From NCBI GenBank assembly GCA_964523295.1, contig CAZGAH010000096.1, positions 1 to 16,069 of the forward strand: 16,069 nt of DNA, given 5' to 3'. Source of the DNA: CAZGAH01 sp964523295. Its GTDB lineage: Bacteria > Desulfobacterota > Desulfovibrionia > Desulfovibrionales > Desulfovibrionaceae. Each line of letters begins with the position of its first letter. The stretch's first letter is position 1. Shown here one piece after another: positions 1 to 6,694 of the stretch. The translations under genes and the position numbers were made by a program. The notes under the pieces are model-generated. The model made no database searches and had not been told where the DNA came from. It saw nothing but the letters and a program-made list of their open reading frames with translations.

Positions 1-143
1 CGGTCATGGAGCTTTTCCGCACGGTCGCGGCCCGCACCCAGGCGGCGTTCGAATATGAACCCGGCCGCGACATCAACGAAGCGCCTCCCCTTTCCGTATT
101 CGCCGAACGCGAATTCGCCGAGATGACCGGCGAAGGCGATTAA
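1..143 (+). CDS. Partial CDS (3' end only), unidentified product
   Basis: An open frame enters from the left edge and stops at TAA 141-143. It gives about 46 residues ending in an acidic tail (MTGEGD). The codon use is GC-rich like the hdr genes downstream. Only 39 bp separate its stop from the hdrA ATG, and I see no terminator between them, so it is probably the preceding gene of the same operon and possibly the electron-donor partner of the Hdr complex. I do not recognise the family from this fragment: no cysteine motif, nucleotide-binding motif or membrane segment is visible. The call of a real gene end rests on the open frame, the codon bias and the operon spacing. Confidence 0.55.
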   Translation, partial: VMELFRTVAARTQAAFEYEPGRDINEAPPLSVFAEREFAEMTGEGD

Positions 144-172
144 CGCCGGGGAAACGCACCTTTGGGTCGGGT

Positions 173-177
173 GGAGG
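173..177 (+). promoter_or_regulatory. Ribosome binding site deciding the hdrA start
   Basis: GGAGG lies 5 nt before ATG 183. The frame is also open upstream to a TTG at 162, but that would place this Shine-Dalgarno inside the gene. With the ATG start, the flavin-binding strand begins within the first ten residues, as expected for this family. Confidence 0.8.
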
Positions 178-182
178 AAGGC

Positions 183-3100
183 ATGAGAAACAGGTACCAC
201 GTTCTGGTGGCGGGCGCAGGAATCGGCGGCGTGCGCGCTGCCCTCGATCTGGCCGCAACCGGTCGGAAAGTGTTGCTCATCGATAAGCGGCCGCGGCATG
301 GGGGTATACTCGCACAGCTCGACTGGCAGTTCCCGACCGATCACTGCGGCATGTGCAAGATGCTGCCCTTGATGGAGCGCGACGCAGGCAGCCAGTTCTG
401 TCTGCGGAAGGGGCTCTTTCACGAAAACATCGATCTGGTCCTGTCCACGGAGCTTGTCGCGCTCGAGGGCGATCCGGGCAAGTTTCAGGCAACGCTACGC
501 CGCCGCGCTCCCCTGGTCGATCCGCTCAAGTGCATTGCCTGCGGCAAATGCGCCGACGTCTGTCCGGTCAGGGTTCCGGATGAATTCAACGCCGGTCTGG
601 GCCAACGGGCCGCGATATACTTGCCGTTGCCGCATTCCGTGCCAAACGCCTATGTCGTCGATCTGGACAACTGCGAACGCTGCTGGCGCTGCCACGAGGC
701 CTGCCCGACCGGGGCGATCGATTTCCTGTTCCACGAGCGGGAGCATTTCCCGATTCTGCTGGTGGACCCGGATCCCAAGGCCGGGGCGCAGATCGACAAG
801 TGGCTCAAGGCCTACACCTTCCCCTTTGCCCAGGAGCTTTCGTGCGCGGCCGCCATCGACCGGCTGCATCACGACAGCGAGACGCGTCTGGTCCTTCTGG
901 ATCTGAGCACCCTGGACATGCCGCACGACCGGGCCATCCAGCGTATCCGCGAGCTGCGCCCGAATGTGACCGTTCTGGTCATGGCCGGACCGCTTTACGG
1001 GGACAAGGCCCGTGCGCTGCTTGAGCACGGAGCGGCAGACTTTCTGCTGCACCCGCTGGAGAAGAAAACCTTCATTTCCTGGCTCGACAAGCACTTCATG
1101 GGCGTTGTGGCGGATCAAAAGATCGAGGTGCAGGCCGGGGCCGTGATTCTTGCCGTGGGGTTCGAACCCTTCGATGTCAAAAGCAGTGACAAGGCCGTGT
1201 CGCTTACCGGCTACGGGTACTATCCGGGCGTTGTGACCGCCATGGAATTCGAACGGATGCTCAGCGGCGTCGGGCCTTCCGGCGGCAGGTTGCTCAAGCC
1301 CGGCACGGACGAACCGGTACGCCGGATCGCCTGGGTGCAGTGTACGGGCTCGCGCAATGCCCAGCTCGACGCGGAATTCTGCTCCAGCGTCTGCTGCATG
1401 TTCTCTATCAAGGAGGCCCTGCTGGCCAGGAAGGTCAGTCACGGCGAGGCCGAAACGACCATTTTTTACATGGACATGCGCACCTTTGGCAAAGGTGGAC
1501 AGCGCTATCGGGAAAACGCCGAAAAAGAACATGGCGTACGCTTCGTCAACACCATGCCGCATATAGTCCGCGGCCCGGACAACGGCCCCGACCCGCTGAT
1601 CTGTCAGTATCAGGACGCCTCCGGGGCCATCGTGGACGAACCCTTCGACATGGTCGTCCTGGCTACCGGCGCGCGTCCGCCCAAGGAGCTGCGCACTCTG
1701 GCCGCCGCTCTGGACGTGCAGCTGAATCACTGGGGATTTATCGACGCGCCGAAGCTCGCGCCCGAGCGCACCAGCCGCCTCGGGATTTTCGCCGCCGGCG
1801 CCTGCGGGCAGCCCAGGGATATCGCCGACTCATTGATCCAGTCGGGCTCGGCGGCCCTGAGCGCTTCGCGGCTCCTGCATACGGTCGATTTCACCATCGA
1901 GGCCGAGGAGACAGAAACCGGCGTCCCGTCCGTGCCCAATCGGGATGTATGCCGCGAGCCCGCGAAGGTTCTGGTGGCGTTCTGTTCGGATTGTCCGTCC
2001 CTGGCGGGGGGATTTGATGCGCCGGCGCTGGCGGAGTCGCTGCGTCGACGCCGGCCCTCGTGTACGCTGTTCATGGCCGGTCGCCTGTGCGCGCAACCGG
2101 ACTGGACCAGTCTGTTGCACCATGTCGCTTCCGAGGCGCCCAATCGGGTGCTGCTGTGCGCCTGCTCGCCCTACGCCTTCATCCCCAGGCTCAAGGAGCT
2201 TATCAACGCGACGGGGCTGGCGCCGGCGCTCCTCGACGTGCTGGACATCCACGCGCTCACGCTCGGTCGTGAGACTCCGGATGGACTGGCGACGCGGCTG
2301 TCAATGGCGGTCGCCCGACTGGAGGGCGCCGACCCCAGGCCTCATCCCCCGGTTTCGGGCCTGTTTGACGCGGCCCTGGTCGTGGGCGGCGGGCTTGCCG
2401 GGATGACCGCGGCCCTGGCCATAGCCGAACACGGGCGCGCGGTCGTTCTGGTCGAGGCGGAGGCGGAGCTGGGAGGCCTGATGCGTCAGTTGCGTTCGAC
2501 GCTGACGGGCGAGGATCCGCAGCGGCGTTTGGAAAAACTGGCAGGCCAGGTGCGTGAACATCCGCGCATCGACGTGCTCTGTTCGTCGCGCGTTGTGGCG
2601 AGTTCGGGCGTGGCCGGCCGCTTCCGGACGGTCATTGAAAGTGGCGTCACCCGCCGGGTGGTGCAGCACGGGGCGACCATCCTGGCTACCGGTGCGAAAC
2701 TGGCGCAATGCTACGAATACGGCTCGCGCATGGAGTCCGGGCTCGTCAACCAGCTGGAGCTGGAACAACGCCTGGCCGACGGCACGCTTGACGTCTCGCA
2801 ACTCTCCGCCGTGGCCATGATCCTGTGCGCCGGCTCGCGCGAGGAACCGCGGAACTATTGCAGCCGCGTCTGCTGCAGTCAGGCACTGAAGAACATATTC
2901 ACCTTGAGAAAAAAGAACCCCGAGTTGGGAATCTATGTCTTTTACCGGGACATGATGAGCTACGGCTTCCTGGAGCGGTATTTCGTCGAGGCCCAGGCGG
3001 CGGGCGTGCTGTTCATCCGCTACACCCCGGAGAACAAGCCCCGCGTCTCGTTCAAGGATCAGCGCCCGCAGATAGAGGCTTTCGATCCCGCGCTGGGTGC

Positions 3101-3620
3101 AGACATCCAGATCGACGCCGATCTGCTGGCTCTGGCCACCGGGATGGAGCCCAATCCTGCCGGCGCGTTGGCGGAGCTGTTCGACGTACCCCTGGATCGT
3201 GACGGGTTTTACGCAGAGGCGGAACCGAAGTGGCGGCCGGTGGATTTTCTGAAGCAGGGAATTTTCGCCTGCGGCGCGGCCCTGTCGCCGCGATCGATGC
3301 CCGAGACCGTGGCCTCGGCCCAGGCAGCAGCACAGCGGGCACTGGCCCTGCTCGAGGCGAAAACCATTGCCCGGAGCGCGGTCACGGCGGAGGTGCGGCA
3401 CAGCCTGTGCTCACGCTGCGGACGCTGCATCGAGACCTGCCCCTACGGTGCCAGAAGTCTGGACGAGGACCTGGCGCGCGTTATCGTGGATTCGCTGCTG
3501 TGTCAGGGGTGCGGCGCCTGTGCGGCGGTCTGCCCGAACAGCGCGACCGTTCTCGGGGCGTTTCCGGACGGGGCCATGCTCGAGGTGATCGAAGAAGCTG
3601 CGGATGGGGTCTTTTTCTAG
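183..3620 (+). CDS. hdrA: Double-module HdrA (heterodisulfide reductase subunit A-like iron-sulfur flavoprotein) with an inserted REC-like domain
   Basis: This 1145-residue protein is nearly twice the length of an ordinary HdrA. Module 1 has a GxGxxG FAD motif near residue 10, the C55-x2-C58 pair, two ferredoxin clusters (about 117-128 and 163-174), a REC-like domain (about 190-303), then the rest of the FAD domain with C387-TGSR and C400/C404/C405. Residues about 595-725 resemble the N-terminal domain of canonical HdrA (C659, C661). Module 2 has a second FAD motif (GGGLAG, 735-740), its own CAGSR and CSRVCC motifs, and two C-terminal [4Fe-4S] motifs starting at C1076 and C1107. HdrA is the flavin subunit that bifurcates or confurcates electrons between ferredoxin and the HdrB site in a cytoplasmic complex. 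The gene leads an operon with two hdrCB pairs. The tandem fusion suggests two flavins and at least four cubane clusters in one chain. The family call is firm; substrates and direction are unknown. Confidence 0.92.
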   Translation: MRNRYHVLVAGAGIGGVRAALDLAATGRKVLLIDKRPRHGGILAQLDWQFPTDHCGMCKMLPLMERDAGSQFCLRKGLFHENIDLVLSTELVALEGDPGKFQATLRRRAPLVDPLKCIACGKCADVCPVRVPDEFNAGLGQRAAIYLPLPHSVPNAYVVDLDNCERCWRCHEACPTGAIDFLFHEREHFPILLVDPDPKAGAQIDKWLKAYTFPFAQELSCAAAIDRLHHDSETRLVLLDLSTLDMPHDRAIQRIRELRPNVTVLVMAGPLYGDKARALLEHGAADFLLHPLEKKTFISWLDKHFMGVVADQKIEVQAGAVILAVGFEPFDVKSSDKAVSLTGYGYYPGVVTAMEFERMLSGVGPSGGRLLKPGTDEPVRRIAWVQCTGSRNAQLDAEFCSSVCCMFSIKEALLARKVSHGEAETTIFYMDMRTFGKGGQRYRENAEKEHGVRFVNTMPHIVRGPDNGPDPLICQYQDASGAIVDEPFDMVVLATGARPPKELRTLAAALDVQLNHWGFIDAPKLAPERTSRLGIFAAGACGQPRDIADSLIQSGSAALSASRLLHTVDFTIEAEETETGVPSVPNRDVCREPAKVLVAFCSDCPSLAGGFDAPALAESLRRRRPSCTLFMAGRLCAQPDWTSLLHHVASEAPNRVLLCACSPYAFIPRLKELINATGLAPALLDVLDIHALTLGRETPDGLATRLSMAVARLEGADPRPHPPVSGLFDAALVVGGGLAGMTAALAIAEHGRAVVLVEAEAELGGLMRQLRSTLTGEDPQRRLEKLAGQVREHPRIDVLCSSRVVASSGVAGRFRTVIESGVTRRVVQHGATILATGAKLAQCYEYGSRMESGLVNQLELEQRLADGTLDVSQLSAVAMILCAGSREEPRNYCSRVCCSQALKNIFTLRKKNPELGIYVFYRDMMSYGFLERYFVEAQAAGVLFIRYTPENKPRVSFKDQRPQIEAFDPALGADIQIDADLLALATGMEPNPAGALAELFDVPLDRDGFYAEAEPKWRPVDFLKQGIFACGAALSPRSMPETVASAQAAAQRALALLEAKTIARSAVTAEVRHSLCSRCGRCIETCPYGARSLDEDLARVIVDSLLCQGCGACAAVCPNSATVLGAFPDGAMLEVIEEAADGVFF
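750..1091 (+). other. REC-like (response regulator receiver) domain inside HdrA module 1
   Basis: Residues about 190-303 of HdrA follow the alternating REC pattern. An ILLVDPDP strand carries D195 and D197 in the acidic-pair position. An LVLLDLS strand carries D240 in the phospho-acceptor position. A VLVMAG strand has M267 where Thr/Ser is usual. An FLLHP turn has H290 where the conserved Lys is usual. The domain sits between the inserted ferredoxin domain and the strand that resumes the FAD fold (AGAVILAVGFEPFD). The loss of Thr and Lys suggests a pseudo-receiver that docks or senses rather than a conventional phosphoswitch, although the three aspartates remain. This is a fold assignment by eye. 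Confidence 0.75.
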
Positions 3621-3675
3621 CCCGGCGCAACGATACGCCGGACGGACAGAAGGCTGAGCACTGTTTTTCAGACGA

Positions 3676-3700
3676 AGAGCAGGCGCCTGGCGCCAGCTCT
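3676..3700 (+). other. Intercistronic inverted repeat between hdrA and hdrC
   Basis: Two 12-base arms (AGAGCAGGCGCC and GGCGCCAGCTCT) are complementary at 11 of 12 positions, with almost no spacer, so the RNA would close a loop inside the arms. It lies in the 115-bp spacer between the hdrA stop and the hdrC start. No T-run follows, so it is not a typical intrinsic terminator. An mRNA processing or stability role is inference. Confidence 0.5.
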
Positions 3701-3735
3701 CCGCGCGCCTGCACCAGAGCAGGCAGGAGAAAGCC

Positions 3736-4305
3736 ATGAGCGTACACGCCATGCCGGTTGACAATGACAGCAGCGGCCACGGCCCCGATCTCCTGGCGGA
3801 AGTCCGGGAGATGGTCAAGGCCTGCATGCAATGCGGCACGTGCTCCGCATCCTGCCCCAGCGCCTACGCCATGGACATGACGCCCCGTGCCCTGTGGCGC
3901 TCGGTGATCCTGGGGCGGACAGAGGACGTGCTCGCCAGCAAGACCTTCTGGTTGTGCTCCAGTTGTTACACCTGCACCCTGCGCTGCCCGCGGGGCCTGC
4001 CCCTGACCGAGGCCATTGCCGCCTTGCGGCGCATCGCTGCCCGCTCCGGCGGCGAACGGCACGAAAAGCAAGCGTTGTTCTATCGCGTCTTCATGGACAA
4101 TGTCCGGGAAAACGGACGTGTCCAGGAGATGAGCCTGATGAACAGCTACCTCCTCGCCTGCCGCAATCCTCTGCTGCCGTTCAACTTTTTGCCCCTGGGC
4201 GTCAAGCTGTTCCGCAAGGGCAAGCTTTCCCTGTGGGAGGCGGCGCATACGCAGAAGCACAAGCTCGCACGCCTCTATAACCTGGCCGGGGAGCAGGAGG
4301 GCTGA
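3736..4305 (+). CDS. hdrC: HdrC, heterodisulfide reductase subunit C (first copy)
   Basis: This 189-residue protein has two classic CxxCxxCxxxCP ferredoxin motifs: C30/C33/C36/C40 and C74/C77/C80/C84. Each pair of motifs in HdrC coordinates two [4Fe-4S] clusters that carry electrons between HdrA and the catalytic HdrB. An AGGAGA ribosome site stands about 5 nt before ATG 3736. The long C-terminal helical part and overall length match soluble HdrC proteins; there is no cytochrome or membrane domain, so it is HdrC rather than HdrE or DsrM-like. The gene lies 115 bp after hdrA and 2 bp before hdrB, whose ribosome site (AGGAGG) lies inside the end of hdrC, suggesting coupled translation. Confidence 0.93.
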   Translation: MSVHAMPVDNDSSGHGPDLLAEVREMVKACMQCGTCSASCPSAYAMDMTPRALWRSVILGRTEDVLASKTFWLCSSCYTCTLRCPRGLPLTEAIAALRRIAARSGGERHEKQALFYRVFMDNVRENGRVQEMSLMNSYLLACRNPLLPFNFLPLGVKLFRKGKLSLWEAAHTQKHKLARLYNLAGEQEG

Positions 4306-4307
4306 TC

Positions 4308-5195
4308 ATGCAGTACAGTTACTATCCCGGGTGTACGCTGACCGGAACCGCCAGGGAATACGACGTTGCCACGCGTGAACTCTTTCAGGCCCTGGGCGTC
4401 GGGCTGATGGAGATTCCGGACTGGACCTGCTGCGGCGCGAGCGCGGCCCCGACCACCAGCGAGGCCCTGAGCCTGCTGCTGCCGGCGAGGAACCTGGCTC
4501 TGGCCGAGACCCGGCAACAGGAGTCCGAGGTTATGGTCCCGTGCAGCGCCTGCTACCTCAACCTCCTGCACGTGTATGAAAAAACCCGGACCGACCGCCG
4601 CCTCAAGTCCGGCATACGCAAGACGATGGAAGACGAAGGCTTGACGTTTACCGGCAAGGTCAGACCCCGGCATATCCTGGACGTCCTGGCCAATGACATC
4701 GGCGCCGCTACCATTGCCGAAAAGGTCGCGGCTCCCTTCGTGGACCTGGTCATCGCCCCGTATTATGGCTGCCAGATTCTTCGTCCGTATCCGATCTTCG
4801 ACAACCCCGAGCGCCCCGCTTCCATGGACGCGCTGCTCACGGCGACCGGGGCGAAGCCCCTGGCCTGGAACAAAGGCGGTGTCTGCTGCGGCGCGTCGTT
4901 AATGACCACGCATAAGGAAGTCGCCCTGAACCTGGTGGCGGATATCCTCAAATCAGCTGAGACGGCGGATGCCATTGTGACCGTCTGCCCCATGTGTCAG
5001 ATGAATCTGGAGAGTTTCCAGCAGCAGGCCTTTGCCATGTCCGGGCAAAAGCGGTTCGTGTCCGTGCTCTATCTGCCGCAATTGATCGGCCTGGCCCTGG
5101 GCCTGTCCGAGGAGAGCCTGCAAATCGGCAAGAATATGGTTGTGACCGACGGGTTGAAGGAAAAACTGCATAAACGTGCCGAAGTCACTGTCTGA
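4308..5195 (+). CDS. hdrB: HdrB, heterodisulfide reductase subunit B (first copy)
   Basis: This 295-residue protein has two CCG domains. Its ten cysteines are all present: C9, C41, C42, C79, C82 and C155, C193, C194, C227, C230. The spacing matches archaeal HdrB, where each set binds a non-cubane [4Fe-4S] cluster and the pair reduces a disulfide. The natural substrate in bacteria is not settled; methanogens use the CoM-S-S-CoB heterodisulfide, which this organism is unlikely to make. The complete cysteine set indicates a catalytically competent protein. It starts 2 bp after hdrC. Compared with the second HdrB downstream, the sequence is clearly divergent (for example PGCTLTG against LGCNIPF), so the two copies are not a recent duplication. 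Confidence 0.93.
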   Translation: MQYSYYPGCTLTGTAREYDVATRELFQALGVGLMEIPDWTCCGASAAPTTSEALSLLLPARNLALAETRQQESEVMVPCSACYLNLLHVYEKTRTDRRLKSGIRKTMEDEGLTFTGKVRPRHILDVLANDIGAATIAEKVAAPFVDLVIAPYYGCQILRPYPIFDNPERPASMDALLTATGAKPLAWNKGGVCCGASLMTTHKEVALNLVADILKSAETADAIVTVCPMCQMNLESFQQQAFAMSGQKRFVSVLYLPQLIGLALGLSEESLQIGKNMVVTDGLKEKLHKRAEVTV

Positions 5196-5199
5196 GAGC

Positions 5200-5219
5200 C
5201 CGCTCCCTACGCGGAGCGG
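5200..5219 (+). other. Intercistronic stem-loop between hdrB and the second hdrC
   Basis: A perfect 7-bp stem (CCGCTCC with GGAGCGG) encloses a 6-base loop, starting 5 nt after the hdrB stop. The second hdrC ribosome site follows at once. No T-run follows. It could act as a 3' stability or processing element between the two hdrCB pairs. Confidence 0.6.
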
Positions 5220-5221
5220 TG

Positions 5222-5227
5222 CAGGAG
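5222..5227 (+). promoter_or_regulatory. Ribosome binding site deciding the second hdrC start
   Basis: CAGGAG lies 8 nt before ATG 5236. The same frame is open back to ATG 5176, but that start lies inside hdrB and upstream of the stem-loop. A nearby ATG at 5231 is in the wrong frame. Confidence 0.7.
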
Positions 5228-5235
5228 CGTATGCC

Positions 5236-5738
5236 ATGGCAGCACTGACCTTGGATCGGAATAATATTCATACGGCCGTACAGACCATCATCGACTACGG
5301 CGGCACAGGTATCCTCCGTTGCGTCCAGTGCGGCGCCTGTTCGGCGGTCTGCCCGGGCGTGAGGGCCGGGTTTCCTGTGCTGTGCCGGTTGCTCATCCGC
5401 AAGCTCATGTCCGGGCAGCTCGAGGAAATCGTCGAAGAGACCTCCTCGTGGGGCTGCCAGGCGTGCAACCGGTGCACCGAGGTCTNNNNNNNNNNCAGGA
5501 GGTGGTCTTCGCCTTCCGACGGTATCAGGCGAGCGAAATGGCCATTTCCACGTCCACGACGACGAGTCAGATGAATCTGTACGAGCGCGGGCACGCCGTG
5601 TTCTCCGACGCCAAGGCCCTGCGCGAAAAGGTCGGTCTGCCCGCCGAGGCGTCGACGTCGGCCTACGACCCCAAGGCCCAGAAAGAGATACAGACCATCC
5701 TGGAAAACAGTCCGATGGCGGAACTGGGTTTCTTCTAG
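5236..5738 (+). CDS. hdrC: HdrC, second copy, interrupted by an assembly gap
   Basis: The first 83 residues carry one full ferredoxin motif (C29/C32/C35/C39) and most of a second (C74/C77/C80); the fourth cysteine falls in the N-run at 5486-5495. After the gap the same kind of protein continues in a different frame for 80 residues (from QEVVFAF to the TAG at 5736-5738), with the helical C-terminal part typical of HdrC. The two halves join if the true gap is 2 modulo 3 bases; restoring a CP-x(n)-P loop needs roughly 14-20 bases, not the ten Ns written. I therefore call one intact gene with a gap of wrong length. It lies 40 bp after hdrB and 19 bp before the second hdrB, so it is the electron-transfer partner of that HdrB. 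Confidence 0.85.
5486..5495. other. Assembly gap (ten Ns) inside the second hdrC
   Basis: Ten Ns replace the codons just after a CxxCxxCTEV ferredoxin motif. The reading frame differs by one base across the gap, so the number of Ns is not the real length. Confidence 0.95.
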
Positions 5739-5757
5739 AGTTCAAGGAGCCAGGCAC

Positions 5758-6675
5758 ATGGACAAGTGCGGATTCTATCTCGGGTGCAACATCCCGTTCA
5801 AGGCGCCGGATATTGAACAGGCCATCCGGAAAACCATGCCCGCGCTCGGCATTGAGCTTGTCGAGCTGGAGGGCGCGGGCTGCTGTCCGGCCTGGGGAAC
5901 CGCGCCATCGTTCGATCTGACGACCTGGTGTACGATTTCCGGCCGCAACATCACCCTGGCAGAGGAGCGCGGCGTTGACATCATGACCGGGTGTAACAGC
6001 TGTTTTGGCGTACTCTCGGAGGCAAAACACTTTATCGACGCGGATCCCGAGCGCCGCAGCCGGGTGAACGAGAACCTGGCTTCCATCGGTCACGAGTACA
6101 CCGGCAAGGCGGATGTCTACCACGTCTCCCACATCCTGCACCAGAAGATCGGCCTGGAGAAGATAGCCTCCGCGCTGAAGTACTCGCTGGAAGGGCTGAA
6201 AGTAGCGGTGCAGCCGGGATGCCATGTTCTCTGGCCCTCCGACGTCTACCACGTCAAGGAGAAGAATCCCTTCTACCCGACGATACTGCGTGAGCTTGTC
6301 GAGGTCCTGGGCGCGAGCGCGCCGACGTACAGCCGTCTGGAGGCCTGCTGCGGTATGGGCGGTATGCGCTCCACGGATGTCAAGAAATCCCTGCGACTGC
6401 TCAAGGAAAAAATGCTGTCCATCAAGCAGGAACTCAACCCGGACATGATCGTGACGACCTGTTCCTCCTGTTTCCTGCAGTTCGACATGTCGCAACCCAT
6501 TCTGCGGGAGCAGGGAGAGCTGGATTTCGAGCCGATACCGGCGTTCTATTACTCCCAGCTCCTGGCCCTGGCCATGGGCTTCGATCCGGCCCAGGTGGCC
6601 TGCATCAGCCGTATCGACCGTTCCGCGATCATCCGGGAGATTCAAAGCGACAGGCGGCGGATCGGGAAGGACTGA
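5758..6675 (+). CDS. hdrB: HdrB, heterodisulfide reductase subunit B (second copy)
   Basis: This 305-residue protein has two CCG domains with all ten expected cysteines: C10, C42, C43, C79, C82 and C155, C197, C198, C235, C238. By family knowledge these hold two non-cubane [4Fe-4S] clusters at a disulfide- or thiol-reactive site. An AAGGAG ribosome site stands about 8 nt before ATG 5758. It closes the operon. The sequence differs strongly from the first HdrB (GAGCCPAWG against WTCCGASAA; EACCGMGG against GVCCGASL), so the two arms may act on different substrates or partners. An extra C4 and C58 are outside the standard set. I see no intrinsic terminator in the 20 bases before the insertion sequence. 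Confidence 0.92.
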   Translation: MDKCGFYLGCNIPFKAPDIEQAIRKTMPALGIELVELEGAGCCPAWGTAPSFDLTTWCTISGRNITLAEERGVDIMTGCNSCFGVLSEAKHFIDADPERRSRVNENLASIGHEYTGKADVYHVSHILHQKIGLEKIASALKYSLEGLKVAVQPGCHVLWPSDVYHVKEKNPFYPTILRELVEVLGASAPTYSRLEACCGMGGMRSTDVKKSLRLLKEKMLSIKQELNPDMIVTTCSSCFLQFDMSQPILREQGELDFEPIPAFYYSQLLALAMGFDPAQVACISRIDRSAIIREIQSDRRRIGKD

Positions 6676-6694
6676 AATTCGGAGCAGGTCCAGG

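Noticed and set aside
495..1730. A 411-codon open frame antisense to hdrA
   Set aside because: It mirrors the GC-biased third codon positions of hdrA, has no family motif or ribosome site, and the sense strand is a certain gene.
2301..3401. A 366-codon open frame antisense to the second HdrA module
   Set aside because: Same shadow effect; its translation has no recognisable domain.
5185..6645. A 486-codon antisense frame over the second hdrC and hdrB
   Set aside because: It crosses the N-run and only mirrors the hdr genes; no motif.
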